DNA of 64,000 nt from Leptospira sp. WS60.C2 (GTDB lineage Bacteria > Spirochaetota > Leptospiria > Leptospirales > Leptospiraceae): the NCBI RefSeq assembly GCF_040833955.1, contig NZ_CP162133.1:2859501-2923500 (forward strand), written 5' to 3'. Each line of letters starts with the position of its first letter. Position 1 is the stretch's first letter. Positions 37,394-46,049 of this stretch are shown piece by piece. The notes below the pieces were generated by a model. That model made no database searches. It saw only the letters and a program-made list of their open reading frames with translations, and was not told the DNA's origin. The translations under genes were made by a program, and so were the position numbers.

Positions 37394-38463
37394 ACAGTCT
37401 TTAGACGACTAGGAATCTCTCCAGCTACAAAACATCCCATTTCTGTGATAAAGTTTTTGATAAATTTTGCTTTCGTGATGTCAAAAGAAGGATTTAATGC
37501 TCTTGCACCGATGGGGGAGGTTTTTCCCTCAGGCAATAAATAGCCTCCTTGGGGATTTTTCAAAAAATCAAACTGCGTCACTTCCGATTCTTTTCTCATT
37601 TCAATGGGAATTTCGTCTCCCGTCTTCAAATTGAGATCAAAGCTGTCCCTAGTTGCACAAACGTAAAAAGGAACCTTGTGTTCATGTGCCACAATGGCCA
37701 AATTGTACGTTCCAATTTTATTGGCAGTATCGCCGTTCGCCGCAACACGATCACATCCCACAAGGACTGCATCGATTTTTTTATGATTCATAAGCCATCC
37801 AGACATCCCATCTGTGATGATGTAACACTCAATCCCCTCTTCCATCATTTCAAAGGCAGTGAGCCTGGATCCTTGTAAAAAGGGACGTGTTTCATCAGCA
37901 TACACAACCACCTTTTTTCCGAGATCACGCAAACTTCGGATCACACCAAGAGCTGTTCCATGTCCCGCAGTGGCAAGTGCCCCCGTGTTACAATGAGTGA
38001 TGATATGAAACTCTTCTTGGTCTTTTGGAAAAAGATCTGCCCCATTTTTTCCGAGAGTTTGATTGGCGCGTAAGTCCTCAACCATCATTTCAAGAGCATA
38101 GGATTCCCAAATTTTAGCAATGGACTCCCAACTCGTTTCACCTTGTACTCGCTTTTTAGCTTCTCCAAGGGCAAAACTTAAGTTTACGGCGGTTGGTCTA
38201 GACTCAAACACCTGTTTGATGAGCAAATCCACTTCGTTTGGATTTACGTTTCCCTTCCTATCTTTAGCACCCAATGTGAGTCCAAAAATTCCTGTGATAG
38301 CAATGGCGGGAGCTCCCCTAACAGCCATTTCACGAATTGCGAGAATCGTATCTTCCACTGTATCGATTTTCAAAAATTCTTTTTTTCCTGGTAAGGCCCT
38401 TTGGTCGAGAAGGGAGAGAAACGTGGATTTCCACTGGATGGGTAAAAATTCCGGTTGGGACAT
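37390..38463 (-). CDS. mtnA: methylthioribose-1-phosphate isomerase MtnA
   Basis: A 357-residue eIF2B-like isomerase of the methionine salvage pathway, converting methylthioribose-1-phosphate to methylthioribulose-1-phosphate. The family residues are visible: the Cys motif HCNTGALATAGHGTALG and the Asp motif GCDRVAANGDTANKIGTYN. The start is the ATG at 38461-38463; the frame open to 38550 runs through a regulatory region. It is coupled to msrA. No other salvage gene (mtnK, mtnB) is nearby. Confidence 0.95.
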   Translation of the reverse strand: MSQPEFLPIQWKSTFLSLLDQRALPGKKEFLKIDTVEDTILAIREMAVRGAPAIAITGIFGLTLGAKDRKGNVNPNEVDLLIKQVFESRPTAVNLSFALGEAKKRVQGETSWESIAKIWESYALEMMVEDLRANQTLGKNGADLFPKDQEEFHIITHCNTGALATAGHGTALGVIRSLRDLGKKVVVYADETRPFLQGSRLTAFEMMEEGIECYIITDGMSGWLMNHKKIDAVLVGCDRVAANGDTANKIGTYNLAIVAHEHKVPFYVCATRDSFDLNLKTGDEIPIEMRKESEVTQFDFLKNPQGGYLLPEGKTSPIGARALNPSFDITKAKFIKNFITEMGCFVAGEIPSRLKTV

Positions 38464-38479
38464 CTTTCCATTTTTTTTG

Positions 38480-38554
38480 TGCGATGCAGGAAAAAAATGA
38501 AAAAACAGGTTGACGAAACCGTGTGCAGCGCACAAAAAGGAGTGGTGCATTGCA
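38480..38554. promoter_or_regulatory. three phased TGC-N3-GCA dyads, candidate PhaR-type operators
   Basis: TGCGATGCA (38480-38488), TGCAGCGCA (38524-38532) and TGCATTGCA (38546-38554) lie upstream of the phasin-like gene. Start-to-start spacings are 44 and 22 bases, about four and two helix turns, so all three face one side. PhaR repressors of polyhydroxyalkanoate metabolism bind TGC-rich dyads before phasin genes. The link here is inferred. The first copy also lies next to the mtnA start. Confidence 0.5.
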
Positions 38555-38579
38555 CAACTGATAACCGAAAAAAGGGGAA

Positions 38580-38852
38580 ATGAAAATGGAACAACAAGTA
38601 AAAGACGGATTAAACTTTATCTTAGGCGCAGTGAACACTGCAAAAGTAGAAGCAGAAAAGGCTTTCTCTACCATCAATACAGAATTCCAAAACTTGGCAG
38701 CGAAAGGTGCTCAAGACCAAAGCGAGATTTCTGTAAACCTTAGAAAATACGTTCAAGAAGGACTTTCTCAAGTAGAAACCATCATTGGAAAAGCTAACAC
38801 TGTTGTAGCGGAAGCAAAAGCAAAAGTAGCAACTGTTACATCAAAAGCATAA
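38580..38852 (+). CDS. phasin-like small coiled-coil protein
   Basis: A 90-residue, almost wholly helical protein rich in Ala, Lys and Glu with heptad-like spacing, resembling phasin or apolipoprotein-like amphipathic helices (EGLSQVETIIGKANTVVAEA). Phasins coat polyhydroxyalkanoate granules; related short proteins in other bacteria have other surface-coating roles. The ATG at 38580 follows AAAGGGGAA; a second ATG at 38586 is possible. The codon use is highly biased toward common codons, which hints at strong expression. Three TGC-N3-GCA dyads lie upstream and a strong bidirectional terminator downstream. Confidence 0.72.
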   Translation: MKMEQQVKDGLNFILGAVNTAKVEAEKAFSTINTEFQNLAAKGAQDQSEISVNLRKYVQEGLSQVETIIGKANTVVAEAKAKVATVTSKA

Positions 38853-38855
38853 CAA

Positions 38856-39596
38856 TCACTTATCAAAAGACCCGAATACTTCACCTCTATTCGGGTTTTT
38901 CTTTTCCCATTCTCTCTTCCACTCTTTCCAATCCACACCAAGTTCATTGAGCAAATAAGTTTCCACAGCTCCTAAATCCAAAAACGCATCATAGTTGATT
39001 TCAAAGGATGTGAAATGTTTTTCAGAAGAAGTCTGCAATCGGATTCGAAACAGTTCGACCAATTCCAAACGATATGTTTGAAACATATCCTCCACGTTCA
39101 ATTGGGAATGAGAGAACCATTTCTCCACTGCGTATGCAAAAATGTGATCCGCTGATAAAAAAGAATACTCGACCGAATCTTTCGCAATTTCTACAAACAA
39201 ATTTTCCCAAAGATTGGCAAGGGCACCTTCTTTTGTTTTACAGTCATAGGCTTGGCAAATCGAAGTTCCGTAAAACGAAAAATTTTGGCTCTTTGGATCA
39301 CCGGTAAAAATAGGATGGATCATACAACCAATTCGTTGTTTGGCGTTATCGACATACCCTAAGAAAGGACAATTGTAAGTCATTTCATCCTTTTTTAGAA
39401 TATGTGCTTCTTTTGTTTCTCTTTCTTTGCGGTAGATGGGAAACGTATGGCGAACTTCAAAATTGACAATGCTCTTGAATTCAGTAGTTCGTTCGAGAAG
39501 TAAGTTTTTAAATTCGGAGGGTCTTAGTTTTAGATTAAAAAGTCCACAACATGCTCCACAGGATACACTCCCTTTTTCTGGATGGCATAAACTCAA
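38856..39596 (-). CDS. YkgJ-like cysteine-cluster protein
   Basis: A 246-residue soluble protein with Cys motifs of the YkgJ (zinc/iron-chelating) type: SCGACCG near the N-terminus, CPFLG, GCMIHP and CQAYDC. Such clusters bind Fe-S or Zn; function in the family is poorly known. The start is TTG at 39594-39596, which forms a TTGA overlap with the stop of the CHAT gene; no ATG is available at the N-terminus. It is the last gene of the sigma/regulator/CHAT operon and may be a substrate or redox sensor of that system (inference). Confidence 0.8.
   Translation of the reverse strand: MSLCHPEKGSVSCGACCGLFNLKLRPSEFKNLLLERTTEFKSIVNFEVRHTFPIYRKERETKEAHILKKDEMTYNCPFLGYVDNAKQRIGCMIHPIFTGDPKSQNFSFYGTSICQAYDCKTKEGALANLWENLFVEIAKDSVEYSFLSADHIFAYAVEKWFSHSQLNVEDMFQTYRLELVELFRIRLQTSSEKHFTSFEINYDAFLDLGAVETYLLNELGVDWKEWKREWEKKNPNRGEVFGSFDK
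38870..38900. terminator. bidirectional terminator between phasin-like gene and Cys-cluster gene
   Basis: ACCCGAATA (38870-38878) and TATTCGGGT (38888-38896) form a perfect 9-bp stem with a nine-base loop. TTTTT follows on the plus strand, and CTTTT on the minus strand. It lies within the last codons of the opposing cysteine-cluster gene. Confidence 0.8.
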
Positions 39597-41410
39597 TTCT
39601 GCTTTGCTCCTAAGACAAATGGAATGAGACCATTAAATACAAGTTCCAATTCTCCAGTTTCTTTTTTTTCTTTGAAATAAGTTTGGAACGGAATTACCAT
39701 CTTTCGACTCTCGTGTAACATTACCAAGTTGCCCTTTTGATACGAAAGTTGTTCTACTAGTTTGTCTCGAGTCCCGTGAGAGGCAGGGTATAAGTAAGAA
39801 GGTTTAATTCCTTTAAAATAAAAATGCGGGTTGTTGTTTTCGGATACAAGCAGAATGCTAATCCGTTCCAATTCAGAAAATTCAAGTAACATGTTTTCAA
39901 TGAAAAACTGTAATATGATCTGATACGATTCTAATTCTTCCGTATTGATGTCCCCTTGTTCCCAAGTTTCCATCCAACCCAATATTTTAAATATGGTTTC
40001 TTTCTGTTCATGCAAAACGGGAAGTGCCGATTCAAATATACTCGTGATTTTTAATTTTTGAAAATCCCAAACACAACTGTAAACAAGTTCCCACCACTTT
40101 CTGAGTGTCACAGCGTCATCTAAATTATTGGGAATGGATTTGTTCATCGCATGAGCGGAATGATCACTAAAGACAATCATCCCAACCACTTGACTAATCG
40201 ATTCAAACAGACGAATCAGATTCAGGAGATTTTTTTTATCAACAGTTTTAGATTTATTTAAGTTGGTACATCTAGAATACGCAAGGGCAATAGGTGTAGG
40301 ATAAAATTCCAAAACAGCCGTTGGGTTTAAAATTTTTGCAGAATGAAAATTTCTTTTCTCTTTTGCAAACATTGAGAAGTCAGGGTTCCCATATAATGAA
40401 TAGTTTGCCCATGTTAAATCATTCGCATGATAATTTCTACGTGCAAATTCTTTGGATAAAAAAAGTGACTCTCCAACCGACTTATCAGAGAACAAATACG
40501 TATAAAACCGAACTGTAAAGTCGATTGTTTTTTCGTTATCGAGGATTTCCCAGTTTGTACCAACAAAGGTTTTGATCCCCGCTGTTAAAAACGCTCCCGC
40601 GTATTGATTGAGGATATTAGTATTTAATTTTTTGCCCGCAGATTTTGCCGACATACACGAGTTAGAAAAGACTAAATCCGTATCTATACCGGTAGATTTG
40701 ATTTCTCTTGCTTTTAATACTTTTCCATCAGATAATAACCAACCATTCTCTAAAGAATCATCGGAGAAATGCAAATGCCCTGAATAATGAATGATATGTT
40801 TGTCCTTAATCAAAGAGAGTAACTTAAGTTTGGTGACTTGTTTTCCACCAATGAATTCTAGTTCTAGAAGATGGTTCGGAACTTTTTGGCTCAGAACAGA
40901 AAAAAGGACTTCCCCTTCTTTTTGGGCATGTGGCAGATCTTCTGTTGGATCGGCGATGATGAGCATTTTGATTTTACGATTTTCTTGGTGAGTGGACTTA
41001 TGAAGCCCACCTCGGATGGTTTTCCCAATGCGAAACTTGTCCGATAAAAAACTATTTCCATCATGTAACAATTCCCAAGGAACAAGTGCTAACGTAGGAT
41101 CAATATTAAAGTGAATACTTTGTTTGTTTGTATTTTTTAATTTTTCAATGATGGAAATAGGAAAAAACTGTTGGTAAAAGGTTTCCCCTAATACTTTCAA
41201 GTCCTGCAAGATATCAACATTTAAGATTTGGTTTGGTTTAGATAGGACTGACTGAGAGACGTGAACCAATCGTTCCACTTCACTCAAGTATTCCAAAATT
41301 AAGTCATCATCTAACGTAGATTGTATGTGGGATTCTTCAACAGGGAGGTTATCCTCCAAAACATTGAAGATATTTACATTTCCAACTCGGTCGATGATAA
41401 GGGAGAGCAT
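39593..41410 (-). CDS. CHAT-domain caspase-like protease
   Basis: A 605-residue protein with a CHAT (caspase HetF associated with TPR) domain at about residues 100-350. The catalytic dyad is visible: His212 in IIHYSGHLHF and Cys252 in LVFSNSCMSA. LVPWELLHDG and YSLYGNPDF are family motifs. No TPR array is present. The C-terminal 250 residues are an unrecognised domain that may serve as sensor or binding part. The ATG follows GGGAGA. It lies 12 bases after the putative regulator gene and overlaps the cysteine-cluster gene, in an operon led by a sigma factor. The nearest functional precedent is CHAT cleavage of an anti-sigma-like protein. Confidence 0.87.
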   Translation of the reverse strand: MLSLIIDRVGNVNIFNVLEDNLPVEESHIQSTLDDDLILEYLSEVERLVHVSQSVLSKPNQILNVDILQDLKVLGETFYQQFFPISIIEKLKNTNKQSIHFNIDPTLALVPWELLHDGNSFLSDKFRIGKTIRGGLHKSTHQENRKIKMLIIADPTEDLPHAQKEGEVLFSVLSQKVPNHLLELEFIGGKQVTKLKLLSLIKDKHIIHYSGHLHFSDDSLENGWLLSDGKVLKAREIKSTGIDTDLVFSNSCMSAKSAGKKLNTNILNQYAGAFLTAGIKTFVGTNWEILDNEKTIDFTVRFYTYLFSDKSVGESLFLSKEFARRNYHANDLTWANYSLYGNPDFSMFAKEKRNFHSAKILNPTAVLEFYPTPIALAYSRCTNLNKSKTVDKKNLLNLIRLFESISQVVGMIVFSDHSAHAMNKSIPNNLDDAVTLRKWWELVYSCVWDFQKLKITSIFESALPVLHEQKETIFKILGWMETWEQGDINTEELESYQIILQFFIENMLLEFSELERISILLVSENNNPHFYFKGIKPSYLYPASHGTRDKLVEQLSYQKGNLVMLHESRKMVIPFQTYFKEKKETGELELVFNGLIPFVLGAKQN

Positions 41411-41422
41411 TCTCCCAAGAGG

Positions 41423-42133
41423 CTACCCAAGGAGAATGGACAAGTCAAACGATTTTGAAAGGTTGGAACCTACAAACTCTATGGTGTAACTACCAGGGAT
41501 TAAACCTGAAAAACTAGCACTGCCATCTGCATTGATTTTGTTGGAAAGGATGAACCGCCCATCTCGACGTAAGTTGACTTGTTGGAATCCAGGACCACCT
41601 TCTGCTTTCACAGATAGATACACTTCCCCTGCATTTTCTTTCACAATTTGGTAATAAAACTTCTGATTCTCTTTTGTAGTTTCTTCGAAAATCACAGAGT
41701 TTGTGTTTTCGGAGCGAACATCGGCAGAAGCCGAACGCATTGCGGGAGCAAGCTCCAAACTCTCATGGATTTGCAAGGATTCGATTAGACTGTCAATCAC
41801 ACGGATCCCCGATTTTGTGAGTCGGATGATCAAACTGTCCTTCGCTTCTGGAGTGAGTAGATTTTTACGGGTGTATTCTTTTAAAAATTCTGGGAGCGGC
41901 AATTGTGCTTTGTGAACGGTGTTTTCTGCCTTTTGGAGGACAAAGGCCTCCGCAAGTGGGTGGTCTTTGTCCACTTCCTCTCGCAATTGAGAAATAAATG
42001 TTTCCTCACAGAAACAATAGGCATCCCATAGGTCTGGGTGATTTTGTAACTCAGCCTCACTCGGGAACACACCCTTGAGAAATAAATCCCTGGCAATTTC
42101 CAATGATTCTGCGTTAAAGTCCTGATGTTCCAT
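41423..42133 (-). CDS. putative sigma-factor regulator with C-terminal beta domain
   Basis: A 236-residue soluble protein of unrecognised family. The N-terminal half is helical with a YCFCEE motif. A low-complexity linker follows (about 130-160). The last 75 residues look like a carboxypeptidase-regulatory or prealbumin-like beta sandwich (GPGFQQVNLRRDGRFILSNK, GSYTIEFVG). No membrane helix is present. Its place between an ECF-like sigma factor and a CHAT protease makes it the natural candidate for an anti-sigma factor and protease substrate, but nothing in the sequence proves it. Confidence 0.6.
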   Translation of the reverse strand: MEHQDFNAESLEIARDLFLKGVFPSEAELQNHPDLWDAYCFCEETFISQLREEVDKDHPLAEAFVLQKAENTVHKAQLPLPEFLKEYTRKNLLTPEAKDSLIIRLTKSGIRVIDSLIESLQIHESLELAPAMRSASADVRSENTNSVIFEETTKENQKFYYQIVKENAGEVYLSVKAEGGPGFQQVNLRRDGRFILSNKINADGSASFSGLIPGSYTIEFVGSNLSKSFDLSILLG

Positions 42134-42169
42134 GTGGCCCCTCCACGATATAGTATGCGACGAAGGAAA

Positions 42170-43087
42170 TCATGACTCTCCCGCGATCGAATGCATTTTT
42201 TTTTGCATTTTTTCGAGGACTCGGAGCAGGGTAACACTCACCCCACCTTCGGAAATCCCTAAGATTCTGGCAATTTCCCGGTAGGGGGTTCGCACGAGGA
42301 AATGACCTTTTTGTTTTTTCTCGATGAGTTTTTTCCTTTGTTCGTATTTCTTCGCAAGCGCATGATCCAATCGTTCTTTATAATATTGTGCTTCTACAGA
42401 ATCCCCTTGGGCCTTTTGTTTTTTCTGTTCCTTCAAATCGAGAATATTCAAATACAAGGAAGTGATTTTGTCTTCCATCTTTAGATTTTCCTCTTCTCTG
42501 CTGGACAAGTCTTCTCGCAGTTTCAAAACTTCGGTGCGAATCTCTGCTTCGGGACGTTGTGTCTTCTCCGCAATGAATCCCAATTCCTCTGGATCCAGAT
42601 GGAGGTAGTAAATAAAAGACAGTTTGAAAACGATTCGATTCTCCAATTTGATTGTGGAGAGTACGGATTGGAACTGATCGGAAACGTCCAAGGCGGTCGC
42701 AAGTGCGTCCGCTCGTTTATCGGGTTCGTCTTCAATGGTGCTGTATTCCTTTCCTTCTTGGTTAACTTTGGAAATGGTTTGGGTTTTGACTTCGCGTTTG
42801 GTGCGCTGCCAATCGATGAGGAGATTGCGTAATACGGAGAAAAACCATGTTTTGAAACTAGATTTTCCCACAAAACTTCTGAAGCGTTTGCCAGATTTTA
42901 ATCGTTCAAAGGCATAAATGTAGTAATCCGATGCATCATCTTCTGTTAAATGGAACACACGAATCGGGAAATTATAAATATCTTGCGAATAATGATCAAA
43001 GAACTTTTGCAGAGCCTTTTCGTCTCCAGATCCACATTCCTTGACGAGTTCTAAAATTTCCTCTGTCGAATAAGAAGTCTGATTCAT
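42170..43087 (-). CDS. ECF-like RNA polymerase sigma factor with large insertion
   Basis: A 305-residue sigma70-family protein. Region 2 lies at about 18-100 (ALQKFFDHYSQDIYNFPIRV, SFKTWFFSVLRNLLIDWQR), and region 4 at the C-terminus (RTPYREIARILGISEGGVSV then TLLRVLEKMQKK). Ordinary ECF factors are 170-200 residues. Here about 100 extra residues, largely charged coiled coil (about 175-260), separate regions 2 and 4. It is the first gene of a four-gene operon with the putative regulator, CHAT protease and cysteine-cluster protein. It diverges from an M23 peptidase gene over 45 bases. Confidence 0.85.
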   Translation of the reverse strand: MNQTSYSTEEILELVKECGSGDEKALQKFFDHYSQDIYNFPIRVFHLTEDDASDYYIYAFERLKSGKRFRSFVGKSSFKTWFFSVLRNLLIDWQRTKREVKTQTISKVNQEGKEYSTIEDEPDKRADALATALDVSDQFQSVLSTIKLENRIVFKLSFIYYLHLDPEELGFIAEKTQRPEAEIRTEVLKLREDLSSREEENLKMEDKITSLYLNILDLKEQKKQKAQGDSVEAQYYKERLDHALAKKYEQRKKLIEKKQKGHFLVRTPYREIARILGISEGGVSVTLLRVLEKMQKKMHSIAGES

Positions 43088-43132
43088 AAACTACTTTCCT
43101 AAAAAGGAACCCACCCAAAGACTTCTAATAAC

Positions 43133-44047
43133 ATGAGACGTATTGTTGTGATTTTCACTCTTCTGGCAAGTTTTATTTTCGCGGAAGGACAGAAGTCCGA
43201 AGGGAAACCAGATTTTGTTTGGCCGATCCAAGGATTGGAACTCTCCTCCCTCATCACAAGTACCTTTGGTGAGTCCAGAAAAGACCATTTTCACAATGGT
43301 TTGGACATATCTTCCGTATTACAACCAGTGCGTTCTATGGGCGATGGATTCATCCTTTACTCTCGTTATGCGGAGGACAATCCTTTCGAAGACGAAAGAG
43401 GCTCTGGCAATATTGTTTGGATTGCGCATAAAAATGGTTATGTGAGTGGTTATTACCACTTAGGTGGCACTCGGAATGAACTCGTTAAAAATCAAAAACA
43501 AGTCAAAGCGGGCGACCCGATCGGCATCTCAGGAAACACGGGTCACTCTACGGGAGGACACTTACATTTTGTTCTCGGGAAAGATTATGGAAAAACATTA
43601 TTAGATCCTCTCGGGTATTTACCTGCTGTGGAAGACACAATGCCCCCTCAAATCGCCAATTTATTCATTCATGTCGGTGAAAATTATACGAACTTAAACG
43701 ATGGAGACAATATCAATGTTTCTAAAGCATTTCCATTGACAGTGAGTATCATTGATGGTGGGATCAAAAATAGCCAGCGAAGAGGAATCAAAGAAGTAAA
43801 ATATCTATTCAATGGCGAAACCTATAAAAAAGCAAATTTCGAATCCTTACAATTTGATGGGTCCAAATGGAAAACAAAAGACGGACTTAGTTTTGATGAT
43901 CTATTCTTTAAAGATCGTTATTTGGTAGGAGTGCTCAATTTAAAAGCTGGGGAAAACTCAATCAAAGTCCAAACGAAAGATTTTACAGGTCACGAATCGG
44001 AAAGAACCTTTAGCATCAACATTACAAGAATTAGTGGAGGTAATTAA
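43133..44047 (+). CDS. secreted M23-family (LytM-like) metallopeptidase
   Basis: 304 residues with a signal peptide (cleavage probably after the FAEG region near residue 19). The LytM zinc site is intact: His54 and Asp58 in HFHNGLDIS, His109 in GYYHLGG, and His143/His145 in GGHLHFVLG. The C-terminal 130 residues form a beta-rich Ig-like domain. Enzymes of this kind cut peptidoglycan cross-links or activate amidases in the periplasm. It is transcribed away from the sigma/CHAT operon, so it could be a target of that sigma factor, though no promoter evidence was found. Confidence 0.88.
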   Translation: MRRIVVIFTLLASFIFAEGQKSEGKPDFVWPIQGLELSSLITSTFGESRKDHFHNGLDISSVLQPVRSMGDGFILYSRYAEDNPFEDERGSGNIVWIAHKNGYVSGYYHLGGTRNELVKNQKQVKAGDPIGISGNTGHSTGGHLHFVLGKDYGKTLLDPLGYLPAVEDTMPPQIANLFIHVGENYTNLNDGDNINVSKAFPLTVSIIDGGIKNSQRRGIKEVKYLFNGETYKKANFESLQFDGSKWKTKDGLSFDDLFFKDRYLVGVLNLKAGENSIKVQTKDFTGHESERTFSINITRISGGN

Positions 44048-44059
44048 TTTCTCCACTAA
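44031..44059 (+). terminator. hairpin at end of M23 peptidase gene
   Basis: TTAGTGGAG (44031-44039) and CTCCACTAA (44051-44059) form a perfect 9-bp stem with an 11-base loop spanning the stop codon. No T tract follows, so it may protect the 3' end or end transcription weakly. Confidence 0.4.
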
Positions 44060-44082
44060 ACATGCTTCAATACTTCTATTCT

Positions 44083-45978
44083 CTACTTAGACTGGTATAG
44101 GGTTTCAATTTCCTTTTTGTATTTCTCTGTAATCACATGCCGTTTGAGAGACAACTTTGCTGTGAGTTCGTCTCCAACTTCAAATGGCTTCGGAATCACA
44201 ATCACTCCCACAACACGTTCAAACGATTTAAATCCAGTTTGTGAATTAACTTTGGTCTTGATTTCAGCTTCCATTTTTTGAATCAATTCTTTTTGATTCC
44301 AAAAGTTTGTTTCGGAAATTCCTTCAAAACGATTTAAATTGGGATAAACAAGAGCACTTAAAAATTTTTGGTCTTGCCCGACCACCATACACTGATCAAT
44401 CCATTCAGATTCTAGAATTTTTGATTCAATTGGAACTGGTTCTACGTTTTCACCACCTAACAAGACTATTGTCTCTTTGGATCGACCTACAATTCTTAAA
44501 TTGTGATTGGATGTAAAAATACCCAAATCACCTGTATTCAACCAACCGTTCACCAAAACCTTGTTTGTTGCATCAGGATTTTTATAGTATCCAGCCATCA
44601 CTTGTTTTCCTTTTACATGGATCTCTCCTTTTCTACCAAACACAAATTGACCAATTTCTGTATCGAGAAACACTTCACCTGTGTGAAGATCCACCAAACG
44701 AAGTTCTGTTTGCGGAAAAAGTTTCCCGACAGAACCTGGAATGATTTCTTCAAAGGTTCGCATGGCAAGAACGGGAGCTGTCTCTGTCATTCCATAGCCT
44801 TCCAAAACAGGAATACCAATCATATTAAAGAACTCATCAACATGGAAAGGTAGCGCTCCCCCTCCTGAAACAGAGCCTCTGAGCTCCCCTCCAGTTGCCT
44901 TTCTAATTTTTGATAAGACTAAGAAATCGAAAAAGAAATAGGGAAAACAGACTAGAAAGAATCGAACAAAATGATACACAAATCGTATCCATTGTCTCCA
45001 GAAAACAAGTGGATGAATATCGAGAACATTCCCTGTGATCACTTGTCTGGAATGAAAAAATCTCTTAGCAAAAAATAAAGACAATGAAAACATTTTTTGT
45101 TTTGTTTGTGAAGATTTATTTAAGGTTCCTTTAATTCCAGAGTAAATACTTTCCCATAACCTCGGTGCCGAAGCCATGAAGTGAGGTTTGACAAAACGCA
45201 AATCTTCTTTTAGGGTACGGACGCTACTATAGTATGTACAAGCTCCATATGATAAGCTAAAGATCTCAAAGATACGTTCAAAGATATGCCAAATTGGTAA
45301 AATCGATAAGGTTTTGTCTCCTTTTTTCAAACGCAACGGTAAATGTTCTAATTGAAAGAGTATATTCCGATGCGTCAACATCACTCCCTTTGGTGTACCT
45401 GTCGTACCAGAGGTATAAATCATTGTAAAAAGATCGGATTCTTTGATTGTATGATTCAGAAACATTTGATCAAAAGAGTCTTGTTTTCTTTTTTGTATTC
45501 CAGTTTCAACTAACTCTTGCAATGTTTTGATTTTGATGGATTTGGACTTAATACCCAAACTCCCTTTCGGTGGATCAAACAAAATGATTTCTTTCAGAAA
45601 TTCTAATTCTTTTTCTAAGCGAATGACCTTTTCTAAAACAGAAATAGTTTCAACAAACAGTACTTTGGATTCAGAATGATTGAGAATGTATAGAATGTCT
45701 TGGTCAGTCACATCCGATGCTCGTGGAACATCAATGGCACCAAGTAAGGTTGTGGCAATGCTCGTTTGCATCCATTCATAAGAGTTGTCAGCAAAAATCG
45801 CTACCTTATCTCTTTCCGACAAACTGTCCGAGAGTCCTGCAGCTAAGTTTTTAGCATCGGTCAATAATTCGCTATAGGTTTTACATTGGTAAACCCCTGC
45901 TCCCATCCTCGTGGCAAATGCATTTTGTTTGCCAAATCGAATTGGGAGATTTAAATAAAAATCTATCATGGTTCGCAT
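44083..45978 (-). CDS. long-chain acyl-CoA synthetase (AMP-binding)
   Basis: A 631-residue ANL-superfamily enzyme. The AMP-binding signature is MIYTSGTTGTPKGVMLTHRN; LEGYGMTETAPV and NTGDLGIF are the later adenylate and hinge motifs. A membrane-prone insertion is seen around residues 330-350 (FVRFFLVCFPYFFFDFLV), common in long-chain/very-long-chain synthetases of this subgroup. It activates fatty acids with ATP and CoA. It lies 71 bases downstream of the membrane AraC regulator on the same strand. Confidence 0.9.
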   Translation of the reverse strand: MRTMIDFYLNLPIRFGKQNAFATRMGAGVYQCKTYSELLTDAKNLAAGLSDSLSERDKVAIFADNSYEWMQTSIATTLLGAIDVPRASDVTDQDILYILNHSESKVLFVETISVLEKVIRLEKELEFLKEIILFDPPKGSLGIKSKSIKIKTLQELVETGIQKRKQDSFDQMFLNHTIKESDLFTMIYTSGTTGTPKGVMLTHRNILFQLEHLPLRLKKGDKTLSILPIWHIFERIFEIFSLSYGACTYYSSVRTLKEDLRFVKPHFMASAPRLWESIYSGIKGTLNKSSQTKQKMFSLSLFFAKRFFHSRQVITGNVLDIHPLVFWRQWIRFVYHFVRFFLVCFPYFFFDFLVLSKIRKATGGELRGSVSGGGALPFHVDEFFNMIGIPVLEGYGMTETAPVLAMRTFEEIIPGSVGKLFPQTELRLVDLHTGEVFLDTEIGQFVFGRKGEIHVKGKQVMAGYYKNPDATNKVLVNGWLNTGDLGIFTSNHNLRIVGRSKETIVLLGGENVEPVPIESKILESEWIDQCMVVGQDQKFLSALVYPNLNRFEGISETNFWNQKELIQKMEAEIKTKVNSQTGFKSFERVVGVIVIPKPFEVGDELTAKLSLKRHVITEKYKKEIETLYQSK

Positions 45979-46049
45979 CGAAATTCCTCTTTTGGGAACT
46001 AGGATACTCGGAGAAATTCCATCTGTCGTCCTTGGGAATTCTTTGAGAC

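Noticed and set aside
38480..38554. CRISPR-like array
   Set aside because: Only three 9-bp dyads with unequal spacing and no cas genes; a regulatory region is the better reading.
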